From Nigrospora sphaerica (lineage: Eukaryota; Ascomycota; Sordariomycetes; Amphisphaeriales; Apiosporaceae), in NCBI GenBank assembly GCA_018287875.1, contig JAGVVL010000018.1, positions 3,667,616-3,731,615 of the forward strand: 64,000 nt of DNA. Direction: 5' to 3'. Numbering within the stretch: position 1 is the stretch's first letter; each line of letters begins with the position of its first letter. This document shows, piece by piece, positions 1 to 12,714 of the stretch. Below the pieces are notes generated by a model, which saw nothing but the letters and a program-made list of their open reading frames with translations, did no database searches and was not told where the DNA came from. Position numbers and translations under genes: made by a program.

Positions 1-453
1 ACGGCCACCACACCGACAGCCCAACCATCGCCCACGGCCAAGCCCGCGCGTTGCATCACGGGACGTACCTACGAATACAACAACGCCATCATCTACAAGG
101 ACGGTATCCACGTCCTGGTGTGGGACAACGGGAAGCTCGTGTGCGACCAGCGTGAGAGCAAGAGAGGCGTCTCCGAGGACACCAAGTTCCACTGGGACTG
201 CGGCGGCGGCGCTTCGGTCGATGTGACGACGAACGGTGCTTCGGTGAAGTATACGGCCGCCGACGGGTGGAGCGGCACTTTGGATAAGGCGGAGGGTCAA
301 CGCGACTACGACATATGCGGACAGATCAGGGATAAGGACATCAAGTGCCTCTGGCTCGAGTACACCTTTCGCACTGGCCAGTGCGACAAGTGTCCTACCC
401 CTAAACTGTGCGGGTCGACTGATTGCAAGTTTGATGGTACTTGCCAATCTTAG
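1..453 (+). CDS. Cys-rich secreted-type protein, 3' end only (5' part outside window)
   Basis: The reading frame is open from base 1 to a TAG at 451-453, giving 150 residues of the C-terminus of a longer protein. The visible part starts with a Thr/Pro-rich linker (about residues 1-16), then a domain with ten cysteines, six of them in the last 30 or so residues in a knot-like spacing (C-x2-C-x5-C-x4-C-x5-C near the end). A T/P linker followed by a compact Cys-rich tail is typical of secreted fungal proteins such as modular hydrolases or effector-like proteins. I do not recognise the family. The signal peptide, if any, lies upstream. GC-rich codon use matches the other host genes here and there are no internal stops, so this looks like a live gene. 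Confidence 0.6.
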   Translation, partial: TATTPTAQPSPTAKPARCITGRTYEYNNAIIYKDGIHVLVWDNGKLVCDQRESKRGVSEDTKFHWDCGGGASVDVTTNGASVKYTAADGWSGTLDKAEGQRDYDICGQIRDKDIKCLWLEYTFRTGQCDKCPTPKLCGSTDCKFDGTCQS

Positions 454-3073
454 ATGCAGAGCAAAACAGTTTAGTTAGGAGATTCCAGAACATACTAGCT
501 GTGCCGAACGCGGTGTATGGAAGCGTGATAACGGCCTTATGAGAGACAAGAAAATTTCCACTTACTCCCTCGCCACAGATCAGACGTGGTAGTCGTGCCA
601 AAATGCTTAACCCACTAGAGTTGCCCACATTTGTCCCTATAACTGCTATAAGAAGTGGGCGATGGTTACCATTCCAAACCGCCATGTTCTATAGCTTTTT
701 TTCCTGGACGTTCGTTTCTAAGTGGCAAAAGAAAGTTCAAGAAACGTGGTAAATTAAAGATATACCGATATGGCACTACTCCTCTAAGTAGACCTTTACG
801 TCTCTTTAATAGAATTCCTCGTTACAGTGCTTAGTCGAGTATTTGACGCCCCCCTTTTATAAACTTTAGGTGGTGAACTCTTTGCTTCGTAAGACGTGCT
901 TTTAACACTTATTAAATCCTACTCTCTATTTCTAACCGTGAAAAGCTTCTTCAAGTCCTTCAGCAGTGTCGTATCAGCCTGGTAGGCATCCTATAGCTCT
1001 GCCGCCGTCTCCATCGCCCACAAATGCCCTGGTTTCTGGCACGACGCCTCTTTCGAGATCTTCGTCGGCCCAACTATGCTGAACCGTACCATGATTCTCG
1101 CTGCCTCCCATGTTGAAGCCTAGGCCATTACGCGACACAACGCAGCCCACGCCTCTTTGGCTACGATCGGCTCGCTTGTCACGCTGGCCCCTGACTAACA
1201 AGCCTTTCCACCACTACACCCACGATTACTGTGAACAGCGTCTTGGGCCGAGCTCAAGGTATGGAAGTATTGATGACGACTGGTACCGGTCTTGCCGCTG
1301 CGGTAGCTCAAGGATGGAAGTGCGTAGGGGGACTACTAAGACACTATACTGCTTTGCTGAAGGGATATTTGACATAGAGTTGTTTAACATACTCTGGCTG
1401 CTTATTCTGGTTCAGTCTGTATTTTATTTAAAGGTAAAATCATCAGTTGAACATAATCACTTCTACCCGGATATTCAGCATTAACACCTGGAAAAGTTGG
1501 TGGGACATTTGACAAAGTCCATCCTGAGGGGCATGTTAGTGATATAGAATCTAAGGCGCCACTGTTTCTTAACCACATTCTTAAAATGCAGAAATAGTGG
1601 CTCAGCCAGTGCCCGGGGTAGAAAAGGATCTCATGCGTACGCTAGCACCGGGCTGGGGCCACAACGAGCTATTAAAGGGCTTAAGGAGACTTCAAGATGC
1701 ACGACATAGCTGTGAATCTTAGTGAGGGGGGCATTGCTGAATATGTTGGCGGGGGTAACAGAGATAGCAGGAAATAACATGGGAGGGAAGGGGGGGGGGG
1801 CTGAATTATAATTCAAGCTATATAACTATTTTTAAATAAGTTCTCTTGATTTAAAGCCGAAGTCTTTTCGAACGCGTTTTTTTATTAAGTAAGTCGAATA
1901 AAATCATTTAACCCGTAGCCGATTCTATATATTATACAGACGCACTTAAAGACTAGCACATTAAGGGGAAGAGGAGGGTGTAATTAAGCTAAAGAATGGC
2001 GATTAAATAGCCCGGCAGCGAACGAGAGGTGGTTCTCACACCTTAATAAGGAAAGGAAAAGAGGCTATTTAAGCTTATAAGAGATAAGGCTCGGAGGACC
2101 CAGAAGTCGCGAACGAAAAGCATGGAATAATTTAGCCCACATAGTAAGGTAAGACTTTATCGGAAAGCCGGGGCGGTAAAACATATCTACCTATAAACGT
2201 GCTCATCACGTCTAGTGTTCCCTTAAGGACGTAGTGACCACCGCCTTCGGCGGCGGCCTCAAGACGAATAAAACATACATACATATATACATACACCCTA
2301 ACCACGCATCAGGCGCATATAGGTGCTATGCTTTAGTTCCCAATACTGCGTGTCCTGAACCTTATCTATTGAGACGCAAATGAAGCCGTTTTTAAAACAC
2401 CGCTTCGATAACAATCTTTACACATCTCATCGATTCCTCTCACTGGAGAAGAAAAATTCATAACACTATTTAACAGAGTTGACATCAAGCAGGACTCGTT
2501 TGTGGGGCGTCCAACATAATGCTTGAAGTCCAGGGGAATACTCGGCAGCTCTGAAAACAGGCTGTTTGCATGAATTGACTTCCGTGGTGTGCATGTGATT
2601 TTAACTTTCATAGGTGGATACACCTAACTAATCGGACTTGGGTGCTTCCTGTAGACTTCCTCCAGTCCCATTGTGTTTGTTTATGGCTTGAGCGGTTGGT
2701 CAAGTGAGACAATCAAAATACGATCTCATCAGTCCCTCCATGTCAGTAAGAGAGAGCGCAAAGGTCTGTTCGCTCGTGCCGAGTCGTTTATCGAACCCAA
2801 AAGAAGTTTGAAGAGGAATAACTAAAGTAACACCGGACGCATGGGTGATACCAGCGCCAAAGGAAAGGCAACTCTAATACGCAAACGCAGGACTGATGCA
2901 TCGGCAACGTAATCGGTAGGTAGAGTTTGCCAGGGCACTGCACTGAGCCGGACCGCCATTTTTCTGCGTTAGCAAGAAGGGAATAAAAAGTCCCGTCATC
3001 CATGTTTGCAGTCAGTTCTTGGGGGCTCTCATGCCTCCGGTGGGCCATCAGTCGCACACACGCAGCGCCCGAA
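454..3073. other. Intergenic, partly AT-rich, no gene recognised
   Basis: No convincing gene is seen. Composition alternates between ordinary and AT-rich with many TAA/TTA words (about 1830-2200), as expected for old mutated repeats. Short tracts include a G-run near 1791-1800 and a (CATA)n-like microsatellite around 2274-2298. Frames at 1110-1484 (+) and 2366-2623 (-) have no recognisable domain. Confidence 0.5.
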
Positions 3074-6000
3074 ATGTCGATCAAAGACTCACGAAACCCC
3101 CGACAGCCGCTGCGAAAATCATGGTACCACTACTTGGACCCTCTGTTGCGCGGGCCGACGCCACCTGTACCTGAGCAACGAGAGGTATGCCCGGAGACAG
3201 CAACAGGCCTCCTTGGCCGGCTGTCGTTTTCTTGGATGACGGACATCATGGTAGTCGGCCGCCGCCGGGCGATCGAGATGGGCGACATCTGGCTCATCAG
3301 CCCGGAGCGGCGCATTGAGCGCCTCACCGACCGCTTCCATGCGGCACGGAGAGCCCGGGATGAGCGAGGAGCGACAGCACACCGACTTCTTTTGGCCATG
3401 CACGACGTATTCAGGGCAGAGTTCTGGACCGGCGCCTTCTGGCTCTTCACGACGGTCCTTTGCCAGGCCTTCATCCCCTTTACGCTCCGTTACCTTCTCA
3501 ACTACCTCACGGCAGCCTACGAATACAGCCACGGAGAAGCCGGTTCTCAGACTGGAACAAGCATTGCACATGGATTCGCCTTTGTTATCGCAATGTTAGT
3601 TATGCAGCTCCTACGAGCCGTCAGCACGAATCAATACATCTACTACGGTATGAGGAATGGTGCGCAAGCGAGGGCGCTCCTGATTTCGGTTATCTTTGGC
3701 AAATCGTTGGATCTCTCGGTCTAAGCCCGCGCTGGCAGTCCAGGTGAGGGGGCAGAGAAGACTGAGGGCGGCCATGGCGCGGGGGACAGCTATTCCAGTA
3801 GCCGGCTCCTCACCTTGATGTCTTCAGACGCGGCCCGCATCGACATGGCCGCCGGTTCGTTCCACTCCATATGGGCGGCACCATTCCAGATGCTGCTGAC
3901 CTTTGCGCTGCTCCTGGTCAACCTGGGCTACTCTGTCGTCACGGGGTTCGCCCTCCTCCTTCTGGGGGTCGCGACCCTTACGTACGCACTGAAACTGCTA
4001 GTACGACGCAGACGCGCCATTAACACCGTTACCGACGACCGCAATGCGCGCATGCTCGAGGTCCTGGAGGCCATTTCCGCCATCAAGTACGGCGGTATGG
4101 AAAGGCCTCTTCTATCGCGCATCTCTGCTTTAAGAAGTGCCGAGGTCGATCTGGTGACGAGGCTCAATGTCATCCGGAATGCACTCAACGCCTTTTCCAT
4201 TTCTCTCCCACTGTTCGCCGCTGGCATCTCTTTTGCTTCCTACGCCAACACAGGTCATACGCTGTCTGCGGCGCCCATCTTCTCGTCCCTTGCTCTTTTC
4301 ATGTCGCTCCGCCAGCCCTTCAACGTTCTCCCGCGCGCCATCGGGCAGGGCGCCGACGCCTGGTCTTCTTTCCAGCGTCTAGAGCTACTGTTCCACGCGG
4401 GCGAATTCGAAGACTACGTCACCTGGGATTCGGACGAAGAGGATGCCGTTCGTGTGGATCGAGCCACATTCGCGTGGGCCGAAATGGCAGAGGAACCCGA
4501 CTCGGAGAAGCCGGCCCATGACTTTCTCCTCGACGGTATTGACTTCTCCGTCAGGCCCGGGGAGCTTCTCGCCGTGGTCGGATCCGTTGGATCGGGCAAA
4601 TCATCCCTGCTCTCCGCATTAGCAGGAGGAATGCACAAGGTGAAGGGCGAGGTCAACATCAGCACAGGTTCAAGGGCTTTCTGCCCCCAGCAAGCATGGA
4701 TCCGTAACGCCACTTTGCGGGAGAACATCGTGTTTGACCGTCTCTTCGACGCCGAGCGCTACGCCCGTGTGGTGGCATGTGCCTGTCTCGGCCCCGATAT
4801 CGAGTCGCTCCCGGCCGGAGACCAGACGGAGGTCGGGGAGCGCGGCGCCACGCTCAGCGGGGGCCAGCAACAGCGCGTCAACCTCGCGCGTGCCCTGTAC
4901 GCCGACGCCGGCCTCGTCCTCCTGGACGACCCGCTCTCAGCCGTCGATGCGCACGTCGGCGCCAGGATCTTCGAGTACGCCATCTGCGGCCACCTGAGGG
5001 ACCGCACCCGTATCCTCTCGACGCACCAGCTGCATATCCTGAGCCGCTGTGACAGGGTCCTCTGGCTCGACGGCGGTCGGATCAAGGCACTGGAGACCTT
5101 TGCCGACCTCCACGCCCACCACGCCGGGTTCCGTGCGCTGGTAGCCAGTCACCGCCAACGCACATCACCGGAAACAGATGAGAGGCCGGCCGAGGGACAG
5201 CAAATACATAATGTCACGACCGAGGCTAACCCAGCCGTAGACAAGGGCACTCTCTCCAGGAAAGAGGACATGAAACAAGGCGACATGTCATGGGGGCTGC
5301 TCGCGAGTTATCTGAGAGGGTCTGGTAGTGCCTTATTCGGCTTGATCCCGCTCGTGTTTCTCGTCTTGGCTCAGGGCTCTAATACCCTGACCAGCGTCTG
5401 GCTATCGATGTGGACATCGTACAAGTTCGATATGAGTACTAACATGTATATTGGCGTCTTGCTTTTGATCGCAACAGCTCAAACCCTATTTCTTTTACTT
5501 TTCGGTGCCACGGTCTCCGTCCTCTGCGGGCGGGCCTCCCGTCGACTGGTGAACACGGCCATCAACCAAGTCGTGAACGCCACCATGGCCTTTCACGACG
5601 CCACACCCCTAGGCCGAGTCGTGAACCGGCTCTCGCGCGACGTCGAACTAGTGGACAACCAGCTGCCCGAGTCGGTCCGCATGTTCGTGTACACTGTGGC
5701 GATTGTGGCCAGTGTGGTGGTTCTGATCAGCGCCTACGTCCCTTGGTTTGTCCTCGCCATTTCCCCGCTGGGCGCCGTCATCATTTACGCCGCCACGTAC
5801 TACCTAGCGTCGGCGACGCAGTTCAAGCGCTTCGAGGCCACCTTGCGCGGGGTCGTCTACGCGCGCGCCAGCGAGGCTGTGGCCGGCTTCGATGCGATCC
5901 GGATGTACGGTGCCCGGGGCGCCACGACGCAGAGGCTGTACGGCGCCCTCGACGACATGACCTCGGCGTGCCTTTTGACCCTGGGCAACCAGAGGTGGAT

Positions 6001-7045
6001 CGCGACCCGGCTCGACCTTGTCGCCATCGCCATCATCATCGGGGTCAGCCTCCTGGCCGTGTTTCTCCGCAACTCACTCGACCCGAGCGTTTCGGGCCTG
6101 CTGCTCTCGTACTCTCTCGCTTTTACCCAGATGATGCAGCTTGTTATCCGGCAGCTGTCCGAGGTAGAGAACTCGATGGTATCCGTCGAAAGACTGACCG
6201 AATATGCCACCACGCTGCCCCAGGAAGCCCCGCCACCGCCTGAGGGAAGTGTACATATTCCTCCTGCATGGCCCGACAAGGGGCACGTTACGCTGGACGG
6301 TGTACAGGCGAGATATCGTCCTGGGCTTCCAAATGCCTTGGACGGAATTGACCTTACCATTGAAGGCGGTCAGAAGGTGGCAATTGTAGGCCGGACAGGG
6401 GCCGGGAAGTCGTCGATAGCCGCTTCCCTCTTCCGGCTAGTTGAGCTCTCTGGTGGATCCATTAAGATCGACGGCCTCAACATTTCCCGTATTCCTCTTA
6501 GCGAGCTGCGATCTCGGCTGTCTATTATTCCGCAGGAGCCCCGGATGTTCCGCGGCACTCTGCGCGCCAATCTCGATCCGTTCGATGAGAGCACAGATGC
6601 GGTCCTCTGGGACGTCGTGCGCAGGGTGCAGCTGCGCGGCGAAGTCGCAGACGCGAAAGGAGGCAACTATCTGGATATGGCCGTAGAAGAGCACGGCTCC
6701 AATTTCTCCAAGGGACAGAGACAGCTTATAAGCGTCGCGAGGGCGCTCCTACGCCAGAGCTCCATCGTCGTCTGTGATGAGGCCACCTCCTCCATCGATC
6801 TCAATACTGATAAGCGTATTCAGGACATCATGATGGAGGCGTTTGCCAGTCGGACTGTGATCACTATTGCCCATCGGCTTCAGACCATTGTGGGCTACGA
6901 CGTGGTCTGCATCATGGATCATGGGCGCATTGTCGAGCAGGGCCCACCCCACGAACTCTGGCAGAAGCAGGAAAGCAGCTTCCGAAGCCTCTGCGATAAG
7001 GATGGTATCGAAAACCACAATTTTTCAAAGAACCCCAAATACTAG
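3074..7045 (+). CDS. ABCC (MRP/Yor1-like) full-length ABC transporter with one in-frame stop
   Basis: ATP-driven efflux pump of the ABCC family, expected in the plasma or vacuolar membrane and exporting drugs, conjugates or metabolites. Architecture is TMD1-NBD1-TMD2-NBD2 over about 1320 codons, the size of short ABCC proteins without TMD0. NBD1 has Walker A GSVGSGKSS (about residue 503), signature LSGGQQQR (about 594), Walker B VLLDDPLSAVD and an H-loop STHQ. NBD2 has Walker A GRTGAGKSS (about 1107), a divergent signature FSKGQRQL, Walker B IVVCDEATSSID and an H-loop IAHR. I start at 3074 (MSIKDS); an in-frame ATG at 3002 adds 24 residues. A TAA at 3722-3724 interrupts the frame in TMD1, but the same frame resumes at once and holds conserved sequence (LTLMSSDAARID). 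Either the gene is newly broken, or a poor 42-48 nt in-frame intron (GTCTAA donor at 3719) removes the stop, or the base is wrong. Family assignment is firm; functionality is not. Confidence 0.85.
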
Positions 7046-8365
7046 GCTAGAAGGTAGATAACCATAATATTCTTTACCACCGACAAGACAACTACACAGA
7101 ATCGGCTTGGCTTTCAATCGTCATCTCGAGGCTGATAATCATGTGACATATGCCAGGGTGTTGAGAGCAGAGAATGGCAGATCTGAACGTGAGCTGTCAG
7201 CGAGTCCAGGAAGACGCAGCTGTTTTATGCCGAAAGGCTGGCGAAGTCGGACTCTACAGCCTCCCCGCGGCGCCGGCTGGAAATCTTCCTGGGTCAATTG
7301 ACTGAGGAAGAGCCGATGTAGAGACGCATTCTGCACGAAAGTGCAGCGAGGCGCTATTGCTGCGTCGCTATGTCGCTGCTCTGGAGTTTTGCTGATACGA
7401 TCTGTGATGCGGGATTTTCGGGCGTCGCACGACCGAAAACTTTTCGCCCCCGCCAAACGTAGCAAGCATCCTCGAAAATCGACACCACGCGACGCCGAAT
7501 CGACGACAAATCGGCCGCGCAGCGAAGGCCCTCGTCTCTATAGAGGGATTTGGGTAGAAAAACCATCCGACGTCGACTCGGTTCTCGAAGCGACGACAGG
7601 ACACCCTCGGCCCTGCCGAGCTCTGAGATGGCTTGCAGCGAACAGCCGCGAGGGCATCGAACGAATACCTAAGTGGACGTGCGTACGGAGTAATGGAAGT
7701 TGTTAAGAACACAGGGACGGAGTCGTTAAGGCAATAGTGGCTACAGCTGGCTACCTGTGTCGCCCTTTAAGGTGACAGCGCACCGCTCTAGAGACGAACA
7801 TATGGTAGATCAGGGCAGGTTAGTCGAGGCCTTACAGGGTACTATGCCGGCGTGGTGGTACCCCTTACCGAAGGCCTACGGTAAGACATAGTCGGCTCGC
7901 CGGCAGAGATGGCGGCGAGCAACGGGAAGCCGGTCTAGGGCTCGCCACCTTAGGACACCGGTAGGCCGTAGCATAGCACGACGACCGCGGGACCGGCAGA
8001 AGAACAGGGTAGCCCCTATATCCCCTACTCGCACTAGGGTCGACTAGAGATGGAACCGGTTCGAGGACTTGCCGTGGAAGGGGATGAACAGCTGGATTAG
8101 GCCAGCCTAGGGACCTGGAGATAAGGATGAGACAGACTGCCTTCGATTGTGCCAAAGGGCATCTTCTCTGTCGGAGTGTCGCTGGCGCAGGTGCTATCCT
8201 GGGAGGCTGCAGGTCGAGGAGGTCGTGCTATGGCTCGAGAGGACGGATGCGTATGTCGGTGGTCCTAGAGAGGGATATGCCCTTGCGGGCTGCTTAAGGT
8301 GCAAACCTTCTATTCCCCCCCTTTCTATAGAAAGCGCAGAGAACTTGACCCGGGGAATAGGAGGC
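7046..8365. other. Intergenic; repeat-like sequence from about 7740
   Basis: The first 700 bases hold no recognised gene. From about 7740 to 8365 the sequence is GC-moderate, dense in CTAG, TAG and CCGG words and without long frames, suggesting an old repeat of unknown type. LINE copy A begins at its right edge. A frame at 8147-8446 (+) has no recognisable domain and runs into the LINE. Confidence 0.4.
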
Positions 8366-11177
8366 CCAGCCAAGACGAACAGTCCTCGTGGGAGACTTCA
8401 ACGTCCACCACCCCGTCTGGGGAGGATACAACGTCCGACCCCATAATGCAGCCAACAAGCTGCTCCAGCTAGCAGAATCCTGGAGACTCCAGCTGATCAC
8501 CCCCCCTGGAACACCGACATGGACTCGAAGAGGGTGCATGGACTCCACAATCGACTTAGCGTGGGCCACGGACGATCTCCAAGCTGCCTACGACGGGTAT
8601 GCCCCATTTGCTGGATCCGATCACCTCCCCCAGGTGATACGCGTGGCTGGACTCTATACAGACCGCCAAGACAGGCCACGACGCAGCTGGAAAACAGCTG
8701 ACTATGACCAGGCGAAGGCAGAAGCGGCACACCTACCACAGCCAGGACGACTCGAGACACCAGAAGAAATCGATAGCTACACTGAAACGTTAACTAAGGA
8801 ATTAACCCGGATAGCCGACCTAGTTGCCCCCCTCCGCTACTCTAAAGGGAGAGGAAAAGCCTGGTGGAACCACGAGACAAAAGAAGCTATAGAGAAGGAG
8901 CGAAGAGCCTAGCGGATATGGCTTTCCGATAGGACGGACGTAGCTTAGCGAGCCCTCCGGCAGTCAACTCTCTCAAAGAAGAAAGCAATCCGAGAAGCTA
9001 AGACGGCGTCCTGGAGACATATGCTCCACGAGGCCTCTAGCCAGCCAGCTGGCGTCTGGAATATCGCGAGATGGGCAAGAACGGAAGGAGCAGCACCGCC
9101 GTTACCCCCGGCAGTCCCTACACTCTACACACCGCGTGGCGAAGCAACGACCCATAAGGAGAAAACAGAGGCCTTCCGAGAGAGGTTCTATCCCCTCCCT
9201 AAGGCTACGTACACCGGCTTCCGAATAACGAACCGGCTCGTAGCGCCTCTCGATATAGACAGCAAGGTGACAGCAGAACAAGTCCAAGACGTCCTTACTA
9301 AGGCAGGCCAGTGGAAGGCACCTGGACCAGACCAGCTTCCGAACGGATTCCTTAAACGCCTAGGAAAGCCCCTCTGCCAGGCCTTAGCCTCCCTAGCGGA
9401 AGCGTGCTGGTATATAGGATACTATCTAAGAGCGTTCCGGAAAGCAGTCACCGTCATCCTCCGGAAGCCAGGAAAGCAGCCAAACGAGTATCACTAAGCC
9501 GGCGGATGGAGACCTATCGCGCTGCTCAACACTATAGGGAAAGCGATCGAGAGCCTACTAGCGCAACAGCTAGCTAGCTTTACCGAAGAGAATGGACTGC
9601 TCCCGGACGAACAGATGGGCAACCGGAAAGGCCGCTCCACGGAAACAGCCTTACGGTTGCTAACGGACCTAGTCCGCACAGCCTGGAAACATGGAGGCGC
9701 AGCAACCCTTCTATCGCTGGATATTTCGGGCGCTTTCGACTCGGTCGACCATGGAAGGCTCCTTGCTAACCTGCGAGCGCTAAGGGTCCTTATATGGACT
9801 ATTAACTGGATCCGAAGCTTCTTATTTAACCAGTCCACTACGCTATTCTTCGATAGCCAGGAATCGGACGAGATCCCAGTCCCGGCAGGCGTCCCGCAGG
9901 GCTCACCCTTATCGCCTATCCTCTTCTGCCTCTATACAGCCGGTCTTTATAAGGCTCTCCGCGCTATACCAGGGATAGCTACTATAGCCTTCGTAGACAA
10001 CACGAACCTCGTGGGCTTCGGTTTAAACCCCGAGCAGACCTGCGAGCGGCTGGAAGCCGCTCACAGGATCTGTAAAGAATAGGCAGTCAGCCACAGTATG
10101 ACCTTCGTAGTCTAGAAATATCACCTAGTCCACTTCTCTCGAAGACGGAAAGGTCCGGACATAAAGATAGCCTTAGAAGGCCACGAAATCGAACTAGAAG
10201 ACTCCTGCCGCGTCCTTGGCATCCAGGTAGATAGACGTCTCCGCTAGGACGTCCACATCCAGTCGATATCGAAGAAGATGACAACGTAGGTCTATGCTCT
10301 AGACCGGATAGCCGGCTCGATATGGGGCGCGTCTCTCCAGCGAGCCCGCCAAGTCTATACAGCCGTCGTACAGTCTGTGATAGGCTATGGAGCTCCAGAG
10401 TGGCACCGCCAGATCTCGAAAAATAGAGCCAAGGCATTTAACGACGTCCAGATAGAGTGCCTCCGAAAGGTCACAGGAGCTTTCAAAGCCACGGCCACTG
10501 CAGTACTAGAAACGGAAGCTTACGTATCCCCCTTAGACACGTGGCTCAACAGAAGGGTGGCGGCATCGGAAGAGAGGCTCCAACAGCCGCGTATCGCATC
10601 ACTTATCCAAGCAAGGTGCGATAGCGCAGCTAGATGGATCCTAACAAGACCGACTCGCCGGCGCAGACCGAAAGGCCCCGACGCTCCCGATCGTAAGAGG
10701 TGGCTAGACGAATGGCTAGCTGGAGACTCAACATATAAAGCTGAGGAGAGAGACTGGCTTTAAAGATGGCAACAAGCGTAGCAAAATCGAATAGCACGGA
10801 CCCTGGCAGCAACTAAGATGCCGCCAGGCAAGCACGTCCTCAAGCTCCATAAGGGACTCCATAAGGCCGAGAGCTCCATCCTCGTCCAAGCGAGGACTGG
10901 CAAGATTGGGCTGCGAGACTTCCTTTTTAAGCGTAGGGTCCCAGGCGTCGACAGCCCCTGGTGCGTCTGCGGTCAGGGCAGGGAGACCGTCCGGCATATC
11001 CTCGTTTTCTGCCCACGGGAAAGAGAAAGACGAGAGCATCTCGTCCAAGCTTTAGGAGGACCGATAGACACGGACAGGATGCTCGACACCCTAGGAAAAG
11101 CAGGAATTATCGCGAGATGGCTACTCCGCTCCGGAAGGCTGGACATGTTCCAGCTGGCGAATCAACTCATCAGCTAG
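8366..11177 (+). pseudogene. LINE ORF2 remnant (AP endonuclease, reverse transcriptase, Cys-rich tail)
   Basis: In order: the end of an APE-type endonuclease (GDFNVHHPVWGG, then GSDHLP), reverse transcriptase (FDSVDH; AGVPQGSPLSPILF; catalytic box), and a C-terminal CxCGxxxETxxHxxxxCP motif (about 10960-11020) typical of the Tad/I-type LINE groups. The catalytic box reads FVDNTNL at about 9991-10008 where copy D has FADDTNL, so an active-site Asp is lost. Nonsense codons occur at 8910-8912, 9495-9497 and 10080-10082 (TAG where copies B and D have TGG) and near 10114 (TAG where they have CAG). All are C-to-T or G-to-A changes. The enzyme cannot be active. Confidence 0.85.
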
Positions 11178-11368
11178 GAAGCGGGCGCGCTGAGCCCGAT
11201 CTCGGTATGGCAGGTCAAAGTGCAGATAGAAGCGGTGCGACGCAGCGGAACCTAGGTTTTTCACCCGGCCGGACGTCAGCCCGGAACGGTTTTCCTAGGC
11301 CAAGATGCGCAGGGGGTCCTCATGGCCTAGATAGGTCGCTAGGTGTAAGAACAATAATAATAATAATA
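8366..11368 (+). mobile_element. Tad-like LINE, copy A: 5'-truncated, mutated
   Basis: Non-LTR retrotransposon fragment. Homology with copy D (36004-40837) begins near 8366, inside the endonuclease domain, and runs to an (AAT)n tail at about 11351-11368. It lacks ORF1 and the first part of ORF2. The copy is truncated at its 5' end, as is usual for LINEs after incomplete reverse transcription. No clear target-site duplication was found. Confidence 0.88.
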
Positions 11369-12714
11369 TGCCGAAAATAAACAATAATTATGTGCTTTCA
11401 AGTACTTTGTGACTCTGCCAAGCTTACTACAGTGGGTCTCAAAAAACTGGTCACCCCCCTAGTGGATAGAAATTTGGCGTATGCGGTGCGTTGCTCACTT
11501 GACTGCGTCGCTCACCTGACATTTTACGTTATTTAATGTTTGAGTGCCATCCAAATACAACATATCCCATAAGCCTCAAGCCTTGTCTTTCTTGGCGGAA
11601 GCTTAATTTTACATATTTGTATATTTTGGTTGAGCTAGCAAGACTGATGCGTTCCCGCTAAAATGCGCGCACGTGAGGCAATCCGGCTTTTTCCCCTGAG
11701 ACCGATGCTTGTAAGGATCACCGCTGCACAGCAATGTTCTTTTGCAAGCCCCGACGCCGTCCAACTGCTTTCAATATGTGTTCACCGCGGAATCCTTACA
11801 GGTGACCGGAAAAGGGACTCGCGGACTCGGCCCAGGGCGCCACGGACGAAAGTGATGGGCATGTTACCGGGACTGGGCTTTGTACAGGCTGCCTCAGTCC
11901 TGCTAGTGCACTGCTGCAGGCCAAATTGACAGCACTGGCGCTTTCGGTCGCATCGTTGATCCTAGGAAGCGCGGCTGCGCTGCGTTCATCACACGTCATT
12001 GCGCCTAGTAGGGGTGTTTATCTTCCAATGGCCTTGGCGGCTGTGGGGCATTGATTAAGTTTACGCGAGTCAGGATAAAGGGGCTGAGGATTCCAAAACC
12101 ACCAAAAACGCAAAGTCAAAGTGAAGAGCACAAAACGAGGAGTGGAACTAGGGGGCTTAACATTACGCCAACACCATCTACTGGGCCGCCCGTTGCGGCT
12201 TCGTCAGGATAGCTGCTGGAATTTGCGTGTACGAGCTTGGATGAGACCTATGTTGAATATAGAGAAAAGAAATATCCGGAGCGAATTCACCAGCTAACGA
12301 ACCGGACTTCCAGGTCACCTGAGAAACTGATGCGTCATTATTCGATGAAAGTTCGTCTCGGTGAATCTGGTATACATACGAGCGCGACTGTTCCTTACTC
12401 AGGGGGCCCTCCATATTTTGGTAACGGACGGGCTCGGGAATTAATACAACCCGCGCCGGAATGTTTACTTGCCCTAGTCAAAACACGGTCGCGGCTTTTA
12501 CTACACCTCTATTAGCGATGCACCGCAGCTCGATGTAGTGGGACAGCAACATAATTAGGGTGTAGAGCGACGGGCAGCCTGTGGGGAATTCTGGTATTTT
12601 TGGCGCATGATGCGGATAAGGAATTTTGATTCGTATAATTACTCCCTCCCTCGCTACGCAGCCACTATGTTCATCCACCTACTCTCTTATTATTCCTCTG
12701 AACTACTGGAGAAA
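11369..12714. other. Intergenic, upstream region of the P450 gene
   Basis: No gene recognised. Short frames at 11663-11929 (+) and 12237-12515 (+) lack domains. A motif near 11430-11460 ('acagtgggtctcaaaaa' followed by a C-run) resembles the end of a mariner-type element, but no partner inverted repeat was found. The right part presumably holds the promoter of the P450 gene. Confidence 0.35.

Noticed and set aside
1110..1484. Plus-strand frame of 124 codons
   Set aside because: No domain, mixed composition, opposite frames of similar length, flanked by decayed sequence.
8147..8446. Frame upstream of LINE copy A as its 5' coding part
   Set aside because: Homology with copy D begins only near 8366; the preceding residues match nothing in the LINE.
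11430..11460. Terminal inverted repeat of a mariner-type element
   Set aside because: No matching inverted partner or transposase sequence found nearby.
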